A stretch of DNA of 64,000 nucleotides from contig NC_033621.1 of the NCBI RefSeq assembly GCF_001540865.1, positions 24,816,689 through 24,880,688 on the forward strand, written 5' to 3'. The notes under the pieces are model-generated. The model was given only the letters and a program-made list of their open reading frames with translations, was not told the DNA's origin and made no database searches. Shown here in pieces: positions 21,690 to 34,614 of this stretch; position 1 is the first letter of the stretch; each line of letters starts with the position of its first letter. The position numbers and the translations under genes are program-made. This DNA is from Ananas comosus. Its lineage: Eukaryota; Streptophyta; Magnoliopsida; Poales; Bromeliaceae.

Positions 21690-24334
21690 ATCAACCTGTA
21701 AACTAAAAATATCAAACAGGTATAGACCAAAAAAGGAGGGAAGTCAAACACCTTCTTTTCAAGCAGAGAATAGGCCTTCCAACTATCTGAACCATACACT
21801 TCCAAAATTAGCAATGCAAACAGATGATTTGAGAATAAGAACAGTAGGAAGCCATATAATTTTTTGCAGATCAGGATATTCCAACTAGTTAAACAGTAGC
21901 TTAGATGATTTGAGAATGAGCAAGTAGGGAGCCATATAATTTTATGTAGCATCAGGATATTCCAAGTAGTTAAACAGTAGCTTATCACGCATAAGAATTA
22001 TTGTGCATGGAAACTCTCATACCTATCTTCATGTGACAACATAAGTGCCAAAATAATTTATCTATCAGACCAAGGTTAAAAGCTTCACAAATTAAAGACA
22101 TACAACTAAATAAATAAGAAATCATGATATCTTTATAATTCATACCAAAAACTCTGGCTATGGAACTAATGTAAGATTTCCTACTTCAAAGCAATTAATA
22201 CAGATGGGCCTCAATTAATAAAGGAATACCTGATTAGGTGTTGCAGCATCAGGTTGCCTATCTTTTTCTTCTTCTGAACCAAACCAAATCCTCTCACCAG
22301 TGATTGAACCTTCTGGTGGTATAAGAAGCTCAACAGTCTTATGAGACTCATCAGAAGCAGCCATCAGCATACCATTCGACTTGATGCCGCGCATATTCCT
22401 AGGCTTAAGATTTGCGAGGACAACAACTTTACAGTCCTGTATCCATTGCACACTAGAATGATTAAAATCATTAGATAGCAAGCAAAATACAACTGATATA
22501 ACTAATTTGCTGGTTCCAACTTACATTAAAAGGGCACAACACAATCAGTCAGAGGCAAGTGGAATAAATAAATATACCCATAGAAGCTTACAATTATTCG
22601 TAGTAGGAAATAATATAACCGTGTCTACCAAAATTGGCAGCATCAATGCAAGTTGTTTAACAGGAGAAACTAAAAAAACTTCTGCCAAAATGGGATAAAA
22701 GGGAGATGAAAAGTTATTGCTACCTAATCAGAAGTGCATGACAAACCAAGCACCAACCATCCATTTCTCTTACTTCCTTCGAAATATTTCCAAGTTTCAA
22801 ACTTAGCAAGAGCTTTCTTGCAAGATCTATTCTTAACATCGCTAGTAGCAGCTTGGTAGAAGCTTCATTTGAAAGAAAGCTCACTAGTCATCTTCTAACT
22901 TACATAATGCTCGAGGGGGATAGCGAATCCCGGAAAGACCGGAAGAGTTTATTATGTCTTTTTCTCTAAATCTATAAAACGCATCAAGCTATTATTTGTT
23001 CTTTTCAGCAAATATTATAAGCTTTGACTGCCCTTGCACGGTACAAAATGTAAATATAGGAGAATTTTTGTGATAACATAAGCAGAGGCCATAAAAAGTC
23101 AAAAAATGTGCACAGAAACAATGGGCATTCATGAGGTGAGTGCGACGACGGATCTTATTCTTCTGTCAAGACACCTTTCTTTTGCACCCGAAAGAGGGAT
23201 GTCACATCATTCATATAGTAGAGACAAAGAATGGGTTTGAGGTTTACATAAACGTCATAAAATTATTCTAATTTCTTGAATTTTTTTCAGAATAAATGCT
23301 GTAATCACATAAAATTGGACCGAGTTAGAGAACATGAATGTCGGGTTGGTTGACTGAACACAATCAACACAGCCCTAGCCCCATTAGTTACCGAAAGCAC
23401 CATCCTATGGGTTCATTGATTGACCTGTCATACATGTATGCAATGGATTTGAAATTGGATGATAGTTGCTGTGGTAGAGTTGCAGACACTTTCGCTCCCA
23501 TTTATTCCTAGAATTCCTAGTCACAGGAAAGCAGTAAAGCTGTCTCTTCCATGAATTTGTGATATTCCGCAAATGCTCTGTATTTTCTAGATGAAGTTGC
23601 GAGAGAAAAGGGCCTGTTGATAAGAAACGAGCTCGATATCGTACGTAAGTAAAAATCACGACAAATCACCTCGAGCCACTCCGATTTGCACAGACATGCA
23701 GATAGGTTCAAAATTGATCAATTACGACAGAGAGGGGTATGGTATGGGGGGGTGTTGCGCTGGGAAGAAGAAAGAAAAGCTTCTTTAGAACTTATATATA
23801 GAGTGAAGAGTGAAACGACTGTACCTGGAGGTGGTCCAAGGGAATGTAGTCGACGAGGCCGCTGCAGATGGTCCGGGGCTCGGCCTCCCCCACGTCCACT
23901 TCCTCCACGTAGAGCGAGTCGGCCTCCGGATGCCGCCACGCCCTCAGCACGCGCCCCACCCTGATGTCCAACGCCTCCGCCGCCTCCCTCACCGGATCCG
24001 ACGGGGGCGGCGCCTCCTCTGCCTGGGATTGGCATTGGGGGGTCGCTTCGGAGCAGAAGCAGCAGCAGCAGCGGGGGCGGGGGCGGCGGCGGCAGCAGCG
24101 ACAGCGACGCGAGGGGAAATGGAGGACGGGCGAGAGGAGGCTGCGGCGCCGCGTGTATAAGCTTCTAGAAAGTGCTAGGGGCGACGACGACGACGAAGGA
24201 GAAGGAGGAGGAGAAGAGAAGAGTCTCCGGAGGGTGGAGGAGGAGAAGGAGAAGAAAAAGGAGGAGGAGGAGGAAGAGGAGGAGAGGAGGAGTAGGCGGC
24301 TTCCGCTCATCATCGACGTCGCCGCAGCCATCAT
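20205..24334 (-). CDS. EMAPII/tRNA-binding OB-fold protein, probably organelle-targeted
   Basis: Three minus-strand exons: 24334-23825, 22436-22230, 20357-20205 (stop TAA), giving 289 aa; both introns are GT-AG in phase 0. Residues 1 to about 100 are Ser/Arg/Pro-rich with poly-Ser and poly-Cys runs, consistent with a transit peptide. Residues about 121-289 form a C-terminal tRNA-binding domain of the EMAPII/Arc1p/MetRS-C type: [78 protein letters not shown] and [17 protein letters not shown]. No catalytic synthetase domain is present, so it is expected to bind tRNA as an accessory factor. The start at 24334 (MMAAATSMM) is chosen over an in-frame ATG at 24427, whose extra 31 residues end in a six-arginine run and look like leader. 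It is divergent from AKR2, with 1.05 kb between start codons. Domain call is strong; targeting is inferred. Confidence 0.87.
21650..21691 (+). repeat. AAAT microsatellite in OB-fold intron 2
   Basis: About ten AAAT units in the 1,872-bp second intron of the OB-fold gene. Confidence 0.9.
21822..21983 (+). repeat. 81-bp imperfect tandem duplication in OB-fold intron 2
   Basis: Copies start at 21822 and 21903 (AGATGATTTGAGAAT) and both end near AAACAGTAGCTTA. About ten differences separate them, so it is older than the 58-bp duplication in the FRL gene. Confidence 0.85.
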
Positions 24335-24537
24335 TCTTCTTCTTCTTCTTCTTCCTCCTCCTCTCTCCCCAGTTCTCACTTCCCAAAAAGCCAGAGAGGG
24401 GGCGGACGGAAGGGAAATGACGCTCACCAGTGTCCGGTCACGTTATCGCCAAAATCAGCGGTCCGATCCAATGCCGAATCACAAAACCGACCCGGCTTAT
24501 GATTTTATGACAAAGTGCTAACAATACGGAATGGTTC

Positions 24538-24569
<32 letters not shown>

Positions 24570-25385
24570 TAGAAAGCTACCTGTTTTACTCATTAAGTAA
24601 AATAAATTAAACATGCAGTATAAAAATAGCCAGGGTCTCCCAAAGAACAGGCAAAAAAGCTCTAAATTAATTGCACTAAATAGGTAGTAGCTATGTCTAC
24701 ACCCATCAAATAAAATCAAGTCAAATTATTTTCTACTGATTTGGTTTTATCCACATCTTAAATTAATTTTGTTTTTATTATAGACTAAGACTATAACATT
24801 ATTATTTTATTTAATTTATACCAAAAGAATTAAGCAGAGGTGGTAACAAAAATTTGTTAAAAACTTAAAATTTAAAAATTCTCTTTCTTATGTTTTAAAA
24901 AATATTCTAGAAATAAAATACAGATACTCTATATAAGTTAACAGATGCTCTATATAAGTTAAACACTAATAAAATTTTGAAACCCAATGATTAGGAATAT
25001 CTGATGAAAAATCAGAGATCTAATTGCAATAATTGACGGGCCGCAGACTCGGAGCGTAATTCACCCTTAGATTATTATAATTATATGTAAATTAGATTAG
25101 ATTAGATTTAGATAAAGTCTGAAAATTTAAATCCTTTCATTAAGAGTGTAAAAAACATAATAATAATAATAATAATAATAAAAAGGTAGAGTAGCGAGCC
25201 GAGCAGGCCCAGTTTGCAGTCAATCCTGTCGTTGCTCGCTTTCTCGGTCTCTCTCTTTTCAGTCTTTCGCCCAACGCTACGCCCGTCTGGGGATTGCCTT
25301 GCCTGCTTCCTTGTGGCGGTAATCCGAACCATAATCGATCCCCTCCTCCTTCTTGCTTTTCCTCCTCCCTGCCGCCGCCGGCCTC
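24335..25385. promoter_or_regulatory. Divergent intergenic region between the OB-fold gene and AKR2
   Basis: It must contain both promoters. It has a 29-base poly-A run at 24541-24569, a 22-bp near-duplicate (CTCTATATAAGTTAA) at about 24920-24962, a TAA/ATT microsatellite at about 25157-25182, and the pyrimidine-rich AKR2 leader at about 25200-25385. The AT-rich centre holds no coding-like frame. Confidence 0.5.
25157..25182 (+). repeat. TAA microsatellite upstream of AKR2
   Basis: About nine ATA/TAA units, roughly 200 bases upstream of the AKR2 start codon. Confidence 0.85.
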
Positions 25386-28300
25386 ATGGCTTCCCAAGGT
25401 CTCTTTTTCTCCAACTATCTTTCCTTTTATTTTCTTTTTTTAAGGTTTCCTTTTCTCTACTACTCAGTTCTGAAGAAGGAATAATTTTCAGATTAGATTG
25501 AAATGATGTATACAAATATCTAGATCTGCGAGCTCAGTCAACATGCTATTAGTGGTCGGATTTCCGCTCATCATACATCCCTCTGCATATATTTGAGTGA
25601 ACAATAGATCGTTTTAACTTGTTTCGGCGTCTCTCTTTTCCTTTTTTTTTTTTCTCTTATTTTTTTTCTTTTGTTTTTTTCTAGATGAGAATACGAGCTC
25701 CAAATCGGAGGCGTCATCAACGCAGCAGCGGCAAGCCGGACGTCGCGGGGCTGCTGCTTCGTCGTCGCCGTCCGCCGGATTTCCTGCGAACCCTTTCGAT
25801 TTCTCATCCATGACCGACCTGCTCAATGTTTGTCCAATTCCTTACGTCTTTGTGATATTACCTTTCACTTGTATTCTTTCCTTAGTTGGCCTCTTCATTA
25901 CTTGGGCTGTTTTGTCAGTAAAACTTTTGTTACCTGATCAGCCTCATTTTTTAGCAGTTGTTTTTAAGATTGCAACAGCAGTCATGTGTTCGAATTTGAA
26001 GCTTGCACTTTTATTGCAGTGGATAATTGTGAATGAAAAAAAGTTATTGTGCTTTCCCAAACGGCTCTACTAAAACTTAACATATAGCCCTCATTGGGTA
26101 AATGGCCCTTAAATATTTGACTTCCAAACTATTTGGCTCCTGCAAAATTCAATTACCGATTGAGCACTGCTAAGATAACCAACTGCTCAAATTTTGTTTG
26201 AGAAATTTAATTATTGGTTGGCTTTTTCTTTTTCTTTTTTTTTTTCACTTATATGTTTTGAAAATAATGATAAGACTGTGAGGGTGAGAATATGGGAAAT
26301 CTTGTTGTAAGACACTTTTGCTAGAACATGCTTTTGCGAGAACATGAGTTCAGTCTTTCGTTTTCACATTAGCTTCATACCTATTTTTATGTCTTCGCAT
26401 TTTCTCCTCTATAGCGAAGATTCAAGGTAACGACATGATAGGTGATGCAGGGAAGAAGTGTTAACTTTTTTGTCTTGTAATTTACTCTCTTTGTTTGAAT
26501 TTTATACTTTGGGCAATTTTGCGAGTATAATTCTACCTGCTGTCGGCTAAACTGGATACGGATTCAAATACAATGTTGGATTAGGAAATTTAAACTGATC
26601 CAGATAATTAGTGTTATCTGACCATTTTCAACTATTTGATCAGTTTTGTTTTAAGCTTGTTTTCATAAATTGAGCTTCTAAATGCATCTTGGCTTCTGTA
26701 GTTATCAACAATTTGGCAATCAAACTCTAGCTGGTCATGAACCAATGTATGCTTTTGTACTCCTGTATGTACGAAATTAATTCTGGTGGAGTTTCCGTCA
26801 GTAGATTACCATATATTAACACCAATAACACAAATGTAGAGCTCAGAATCTATTATGAAATAGAAACAGGGTGCAAATTACTCTCGAATGTACTAAAAGG
26901 CATTATGTATCCACAAGTTCACTTTCTTGTAATATTAATCTTCTAGTTAGTTCCTTATCGCTTCATTTTCCACCTTCTGTTGCTGCGTTCTATGAAATTT
27001 GATATGGCCTGGTTGGATATAAGCTAGATCACTTCCTGATCTGATACATTTTGACTGTGGCAAATCATCCATCACAGTTAAAACAAAAGGGCATATATGA
27101 GGGTAATTTCTGTTTTTGCACAACTAACAAATAAGTTGAAATAAGACCTGGCTTATTTTGTTCGTGTCTGTCAATATTTGTGTAGTAATCCACTATGTAA
27201 TAAGTTTTGGGTATCACTTGATTAATGCAGGACCCAACTATAAAAGAGATGGCAGAGCAGATAGCGAGGGATCCTGTATTCAATCAAATGGCTGATCAGC
27301 TTCAGAGAAGCGTTCAAGGTGCAGGAGAAGAAGGTATCCCTCAGTTGGACCCTCAACAATACATATCTACTATGCAACAGGTCATGCAGAATCAACAATT
27401 CATTACGATGGCTGAGCGCCTTGGAAGTGCTTTAATGCAGGTAAAATTCCATTTGTGATCTTTTTTGGTATTTCATGCTTAGACCATTATGCTCTTCTTG
27501 ATGAATTTAATTGTTAATGACTATAACAGGATCCAGCTATGTCTAACATGCTCGAGAGTTTGACTAGTCCATCTAATAAAGAACAACTTGAAGAACGAAT
27601 GGGACGCATCAAGGAAGACCCTACGTTGAAGCCAATTCTTGATGAGATAGAGAGTGGTGGTCCAGCTGCAATGATGAAGTAGATAATGCTTAAACTTCTA
27701 TTTTGAAGTTTGTTGGCATAAAAGCTTCACAGTCCACACATGTGATAGTTTATATATCACTATTATTATTCCATTTCTAGGTATTGGAATGACCCTGAAG
27801 TTCTGCAAAAGATTGGCCAGGCCATGGGTGTTGGTTCTTCGGGAGAGGCTGCGAATTCTTCTGAACTTTCTGGACCTGAAGAAACAGAGGAAGAAGCTGG
27901 AGATGAGGATGAATCTGTTGTCCATCACACTGCGAGTATAGGTGATGCTGAGGTATTGAATACCAATACTAAACTTTGAGCACTTCACTTGGTCTGAAAA
28001 AATTATGATGTGATGAAAAGCTATTGGAAGATAGGGCAAAATTTGTGAGTTTTGGATTTTGATTTCTTTTGCACTGCACTTGTGCACTCTGTGAGATGGC
28101 ACATAAAACAAGGTTATGGTACCAAAACTTTAAAGTTTGTTAGTACTTGAGATGGTGCATATATTGCAGTGACACCTGCATATACTATTCGAAGGGTTGG
28201 ACACTTATATAGCTAGTTACCTATATCTGATGCCTTTATCCAAGCTCTGTGACTGAGTATCAATTCTGGAATAATTCTGCTTTTGAATCTTAGAAGTTGC

Positions 28301-30131
28301 GTTGTCTCTTTTTGTTTCTCCATATTTTATGTTGTCCGCATGACACTCTCTCCAAATTAATGATAAGTGTCCGTCGATAAGAATGAGTTACCACACCTAT
28401 TAAACAAATTGACCTGCGAATATGCACAAGGCCTTTGTTCTGCTAGTTCAGATTCCATACTAGGGCAGTCGACTATCTATGCCATGAGAGACAATAAAGG
28501 GTATTTGAAGTTTCAAGAAACCAAAACATTAGGATTTTTTTTAAAAAAAATAAAGGAATTGTATAGCAGAAAATGGCCACAAAAGAGATGGTTTATTTTG
28601 AACAAGTTTATGAAAATAGATTGTAGCTGCCTTATTTGAGAATCAATTATATTTAACCAGAATTCTAGTTAGCTGTGATTCTCTACACCGTTGAACATAG
28701 AAACACCTGATTCTGCTGTTAAGATTTTCTCATGAGACCGTGATCTTTTGGTTTATAAAAATTCAAATAGTCTAGTTGATTTCTAATGGTGCAGATAATG
28801 ATTTGTGTACTGGAAGCCAATCTGTGTGTCTGCTGCTATGGAACATAATTTTTAGACCACCACTCTAACTATAGCAAGTGTGCTCTAGTTTCCTGTAGTT
28901 CTCTGTAGCATGACTTCATCACGGCCCCTCTTTGTGTTGGAAAAGAAGATATTAAAGAAAGAATCTCTGCAGGGTTTAAAGAAAGCTTTGGATTCTGGAG
29001 CAGACAAGGATGAAGAAGACTCTGAGGGCAGGAGAGCTTTACATTTTGCATGTGGATATGGTGAGGTATGGTAGATTTTACCTGATATTTGATCTGTTCT
29101 TATGGACCGCTGATGTTGGGGATAAAATAGATTTTTTACTTTTAAGTAAATTCCTATTCTCTTTCTTGATATTGTCTGTAAGATGTTATTTTGTGTCAAT
29201 GAAACATCAATAAACATGGAAGTTGAGGAACTATTTTTCTATTAAAAAAAAAAGAAAAAGAAAAAAAAAGTTCAGTCATCATGTTAATAGCCTGGGGATG
29301 ATTCACTTCCCATTGGCAATATCCAAGCTGGTAGCATTTTTGTGAAAATTATCTACATAATGTGGCCTAAGCAGAGAATTATTATCAAGCAGAAAGAATT
29401 CTTTGTGCGTCCTTCCTATTTCAGTTTATGTCATTTATAATCAATTTTTGCAGACGCCTCCAAGCAGGTTGATGAAATTATGGTCTAAGTTGCAAAATTC
29501 TTTGAATTGGAAAACAGCCGAATGTATTAAAATATTTTGACTTTAATCAATGCTGAACATGTCGAGCAGTTATTGACCTTTGCTGCTGCTGCTATTATCA
29601 GATATTTCTGTGGAGCAGATTGCCGTTAGAAGATCCACTTGCTTTTACCTATACTGCATACAGCAGTATGAGTTATCAGGGCCTTTTGTCCGCATATGGG
29701 ACTTACTTTTTGCAGCCAGTTGATTTTATTTGTTTGTTAAATTGTGTGTGTGTTTAGACTAACATGCATGTTTGGTTATTGTGTTTCAGGTTAAATGTGC
29801 TCAGATCCTTCTTGAGGCAGGGGCCGCCGTGGATGCATTGGACAAGAACAAAAACACTCCGCTGCATTATGCTGCTGGTTATGGAAGGAAGGAATGCGTG
29901 GCGCTGCTATTGGAGCATGGCGCTGCTGTGTAAGTGAATCAATTTTGTTTCACTTGTATACCTTTTCGCCCTGTTCCTCTTTCTTTTCTCTTTTTGTTGC
30001 GGTGATTTTTATGTAATTCTTTCGAATGCAGCACTCTGCAAAATTTGGACGGGAAGACCCCAATCGATGTTGCCAAGCTCAACCACCAGGATGAGGTGCT
30101 CAAGTTGCTTGAGAAGGATGCCTTCCTATAA
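25386..30131 (+). CDS. AKR2: Ankyrin-repeat protein AKR2 (chaperone for plastid and peroxisome outer-membrane proteins)
   Basis: Eight exons: 25386-25398, 25685-25827, 27231-27440, 27530-27678, 27781-27952, 28973-29065, 29790-29929, 30032-30131 (stop TAA), giving 339 aa, close to the usual length. All junctions are GT-AG with matching phases. The first exon is 13 bases (MASQ plus one base), so the second exon alone would miss the start. Residues 1-50 are Ser-rich and end in [15 protein letters not shown]. Residues about 53-190 are STI1-like segments rich in Met/Gln ([64 protein letters not shown]). An acidic linker follows, then about four ankyrin repeats from residue 220 ([57 protein letters not shown]). 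In the known family the cytosolic protein captures tail- and signal-anchored outer-membrane proteins after translation and docks on chloroplast envelope lipids through its ankyrin repeats. Confidence 0.95.
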
Positions 30132-31664
30132 ATATTAAATAATCAAATCGCCTTCTTTTCTCTTGGTTGTGGGTTCGGAGTCACATGCTTGAGTCAGCTT
30201 GCTTTGTGGTGTGCTTCCTCTTCTGCTTTGATAACCGTGCTGCTGTCTGTCTATCTTCTTTGAAGTTTTTGGTCTTATCTTCTTTGGGGCGTTATGTGGT
30301 GTCATCTCTAGTAGTAAACAACGTTCTTGTTTGGACAACTATGGAATTCGCTTCCCATTGGTGATTATAAAATTAGTGTTGCTGGCATTATTAGATTATC
30401 AGTTAATGCAAACATTAAATGGTTAAAAATGTAATAGTATGAAAGAATCTAGGACGGAAAGAACACTATAACAGATATGAGAGCATAGTTTTCCAAATTA
30501 ACAAAGTCAACAAATAATCATTTATTCAACTGCCATAGAAAATTTTACGTGATAATAAATATAATAATCACTCATTAAAAAACATGATATAAATAATTAA
30601 GAAACATCACACAAATAAGAAACAGAAAAGAGCGAAAAAAGTACCTAGAGCCTAAAGAATTAGGGAAAAAAAACCAAATAAAACAACAAAAAAAAAAAAA
30701 AACAAATACAACCAAATTTTAATCACCAAACGGCAAAAAAATTGCAAGTATAGAAATCTTAAAAAAAGAAGAAAAAGAAGAGGAGTCTGAAAAAGCTAAT
30801 ATCAAATGACAATTTGCATCTAAGATTAAAACAAAGAATCTGTTATAGAGAAATTCACAACGAACAATAGCATTAAGTTATACGAAGTTCCGGGATTATA
30901 GTATCATATGCTAATCTCCCTATGAAACACCCATAGCATGCCTCTTCAACGGGGAAAAGAAAAATAAAAAAGAAAAAGAAAAAGAAAAAGAAAAAGCGTT
31001 CTGAGCAAGAAATTAATGCATCAAACAAGGCCTAATTTGTGTTCTCCACCAGATAATTGCTGACAAAAAGACTAGCTAATTACTAAAACCAACTTTGTAG
31101 AGAATCCTACCACTAGCTAAAGAAGAGGTTGATTCTTTTCCGAATCATTTGATTAAATACTTTGCAAAGTATTCATATACTCAATTATTATAGTTTGCTA
31201 ATGGAATTTCTAATGAAAACGACAATCTCCTAAACACTGTAATGTGGACCGGACTTTTTGGGTGCACGGACATCATCGACGCTGCAACTGCAATTGTAAC
31301 GTATGGTTTGATGGACCCGAAATGGATTCGGATTAAATCGAACAAACGAATTTCCAGAAATATCTAGGGATATTTATTTTCATGTTATTTGACTCTATTT
31401 TGCACATTTCGTTGCTTTCTATCACCTGGCAAATTCAACTGGTATCGAAGCAATTAATGCGGAACAAGTCTGAACTAATATTTTGATTGGATTAAACAGA
31501 TTTAGCTTATCATTTTTTGTTAAACATATCTTTTAACTAGTTAAATGAGAATTTTTAGTTATCCTTTTATTTGATTTATCTGAACTTATTTTTAGAATTT
31601 TATTGTTTAGCTAACCTCTATGTTTTAATTAATTATTTAAGATAAGATCAAATTTTAAGTTTTT

Positions 31665-31797
31665 TTTTTTTTGAGAGATAGGTAGCACTACCCGCTTCCT
31701 TTATTTCATTTAGAAATAAATTTAGCTAGAAATGTGAATCAACTAAAATTCGAACTTGGGTCTCGGATACCAATTACCAAGCCCTTTGCCTAAAAGA
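31665..31797 (-). mobile_element. tRNA-derived SINE (minus orientation)
   Basis: Read on the minus strand it has a B-box-like AGTTCGAATT after an A-box-like GGCAAAGGGCTTGGT, then the shared body (TTTCTAGCTAAATTTATT, GAAGCGGGTAGTGCTACC) and a TCTCTCAAAAA tail. It is the same family as the copy at 40326-40478. Clear target-site duplications were not found. Confidence 0.7.
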
Positions 31798-32089
31798 TGA
31801 ATTTATAAATTTATAATAAAGACAAATACTTTAGCCATGGATTTTCGCCGGGAGTCCCAACCCTATTTTTTTCTAATTTTTTTTCTTTCTTCCTTTCTTT
31901 TTTTTTTTTAACTTTTTGAATTTTCTAATTTTCTTTCTAATTTTCATAATTTTTAATTATGAAAATTTTGAAAAAAAAATCCAAAAAATATTAAAATTCT
32001 GAAAAAAAGCTTTCAAAATTATAAGTTATTTTATTGAGCCCTCTGTAATGTAGAACCTCAGTCTAGTATAAATGATTAAGCAGTTCTAT

Positions 32090-32400
32090 TTTTAATTTAG
32101 AGAGCTTGCTAATTTACCAAATGTCTTAAATGTACTTTTTTATAAAAATAATCTTTTAAAATTTTATAATTTGTAAAATAATTCTGCCAAATTTATATTT
32201 TGCAAACTAACCGTCTTTTCGCCACGCAAGAGCCACATAATTTTTTTTTCCGAAATGCAATAAATCGTTCATCGCATCCTAAAAGACTCCCCGATCTTTT
32301 AAAGGTGATGAAATCGCTCACTGCATTTATTAAGACGGTTAATGATTCACCGTCTTTGTTAGAATTGTACATGGATTAGATGAAAGATAGAAAATAAAAA
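32090..32400. mobile_element. Decayed copy of the long-TIR element with GGTGAATCATTCACC-type motifs
   Basis: TAATCTTTTAAAATTTTATA, AAACTAACCGTCTTTTCG and TTAATGATTCACCGTCTT match the end region and palindrome motifs of the complete element at 45515-46210. The copy appears truncated where the inverted segmental repeat starts near 32400. Confidence 0.5.
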
Positions 32401-32404
32401 AATG

Positions 32405-33000
32405 TGAGGTTGTAATATATTTTGGGTTTTGATATATTTAAATAGATTTATTTGCTTTCTAATTGAAATTTGCCATGACCCTTTGTGGCTAGATATTTTA
32501 GCGAAGGCTTGCTGCTTCTTTCCCCGTGAAAATTAATTTGTTACATTTTGGACATGTTTGACTTGATCTTTGAATTCAATCATAATGCTCAAATTTGAAT
32601 TGTGAATTTTGAAACTAAATTCTAATTATTTTTAGTGAACATTAAATTCAGTTTAAGTTTGTGTTCTTAATTTATTCTTTTCCGGATTTCTTTTGAATGT
32701 AATTTATGAGTTCATGTGAGTAAGTTGAATTATCAATGGAATTACAACTGCGCTAAGTATGTCTTAATAGTCAAGCTCATAATTTCAGATTAGTGGATAT
32801 TGTAACCAATGTAATGGTACTACTTGTTATTTAGTTGGTGCATTATACCTGGTTATGTTTGTCAATTCAAAGGCACGGAAAAAGAGAGAAATTTGACCCT
32901 CTTCAATCGCTTTAGTTTGCGTTTTGCAGAGTCATATGAGTGATTTATATTGCTTAGGAGAATCTACATGTAAAAGTGTAACTCAACCCTGGTATCAATA
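32405..33000 (+). repeat. Inverted segmental repeat, left arm
   Basis: This stretch is, in reverse complement, similar to 35640-35710 and 35960-36270. Matching landmarks are GGGTTTTGATATA with GCCATGACCCTTTGTGG, then AATCTACATGTAAAAGTG and GTCAAGCTCATAATTT. Identity is diverged, with several indels. The arms lie about 2.6 kb apart, with other repeats between them. Confidence 0.65.
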
Positions 33001-33389
33001 TATTCTGTCTCTACGATGGCCAATGTGTTTTTTCAAGAGTTGGCTAGGCACGCTATGGGTTTCTAGTTGTATGTAGTTACTATTGTAATGTAAATTAAGC
33101 CACATGTCGAGTCAATTTTATTATTTGGATTGCTACAAGCATCCAATTTTGCAGTTGAAATTGCAATGGGAGGTTCAATTGCAGTTAGGGCCGGCAATTC
33201 GTTGTTCGCGAGCTAAATAAGCTTGAGATCGATTGCTTATTTTAATAAACTGAATACAAGGTAAACTTTTCATCTGGGTCGGCTGCTTTGCTTAATATAG
33301 CTCGAATATATATATATAGTCCGTCTCCTGTACTTTCTAAACAACTTACAAGTACATGGCCTCCCGTACGTTCGAAAGCATAGGAGCCT

Positions 33390-33393
<4 letters not shown>

Positions 33394-33450
<57 letters not shown>
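33394..33450 (+). repeat. Compound CT/TA microsatellite
   Basis: About seventeen CT units run directly into about twelve TA units. The 75 bases just before it (around CCCGTACGTTCGAAAGCATA) are an inverted relative of the sequence at 41120-41180, which belongs to a unit also closed by a CT-then-TA microsatellite (41319-41372). Confidence 0.85.
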
Positions 33451-33798
33451 GTTGTTTAAATTCTTTTGGAATAAAAGGAAAAAATATAGCATCTCCAAGT
33501 TTACAACTTCATTCCAAAAAAGTTATACAACTTCATTCCAAAAAAAAAAAGACCTTCCAGTTTAATAAACTACGTGACTGATTTAAATCATTTTGTACCT
33601 AATTTCAAGTTTAATGAACTATATCACTCGACAGATGTGAAAATTGAATCCCAGGCCTCTTGTAACGGAGCTTAGATTTAGCTCGGATGCCCTATTAATA
33701 TCAATATGCTGAAAAACAATATGATGAATAATGGACCGAGAATACCAAAGACGTTAGTTAAAATATCCACTAAACTGAAATTATGAGCTCGACTATTA

Positions 33799-34614
33799 GG
33801 GTGCGTTTGGTTCGTACTATCTTTCTAAGATTCATAGTAATCCAATAGGAATAAAAAAATATGACGATGTTTGGCTAAACGTATTAAATAATCTAGTTGG
33901 TAATATTAAATTTACTTGGGAATGAAATGCATCCCAAAGTACTAATCTCATTCCTTTGAAGAAGGATATCCTTATATTAATGAATTGGGATAATTATAAT
34001 ATGTCTAATCTCTTTTTTCTTCCTACCTGCCGGCTAGTTGGTATTATTTTTCTTTACACTCTAACCTCATATCTCTCTCTAAACTTATCTTTTTCTCTCT
34101 AAACTTCAACTCTTTTTCTCTCTCTAAATTAAGCTATTTCTCCCCCTCTTTTTCTAAAATTTCAACCCTCTCATTCTTTCTAATCTCGACTCTATTTCTC
34201 TTTCTATTTTTTTAATTATGCTCTCTCTTTCTAATCTATATTCTCTCTCTCTTTTTTCTAAAAAGATACTCTTTTTTCTAAAAATTTTTTATNTAGTTTG
34301 TTTCTGAAAATATATAATTAATTAATTATTTTTTTAATTATGCTCTCTCTTTCTAATCTATATTCTCTCTCTCTTTTTTCTAAAAAGATACTCTTTTTTC
34401 TAAAAATTTTTTATAGTATTATTTAAAATTAATTAAAAAAAATAATTAATTAATTATATATTTTTTATAATCTTAAATAACATTGACTAAATAATATGAC
34501 CGTACGAACCAATCACCGAAATACTATATTCCTAGTAATAGGATGAATAGAAATAAGATTCTCGGATATCATTTTACTCCAAATAATCTTTTATAGTGCG
34601 AACCAAACGCGCCC
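33799..34614. mobile_element. Tourist-like (PIF/Harbinger) MITE, 816 bp
   Basis: Terminal inverted repeats GGGTGCGTTTGGTTCGTAC and (reverse of the right end) GGGCGCGTTTGGTTCGCAC are flanked by a TTA duplication at 33796-33798 and 34615-34617. Sister copies of the surrounding sequence (reverse of 32757-32780, and 36200-36225) carry the uninterrupted site, confirming the ends. The element contains no coding frame and is rich in CTCTCT and TTTCTAAA words. About 85 bases near 34208-34292 are repeated at about 34330-34413, on either side of a single undetermined base (N) at 34293. Confidence 0.85.

Noticed and set aside
23964..24521. 185-codon plus-strand frame rich in Glu/Arg opposite the OB-fold first exon
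   Set aside because: Antisense shadow of the Ser-rich transit region; no domain and no splice continuation.
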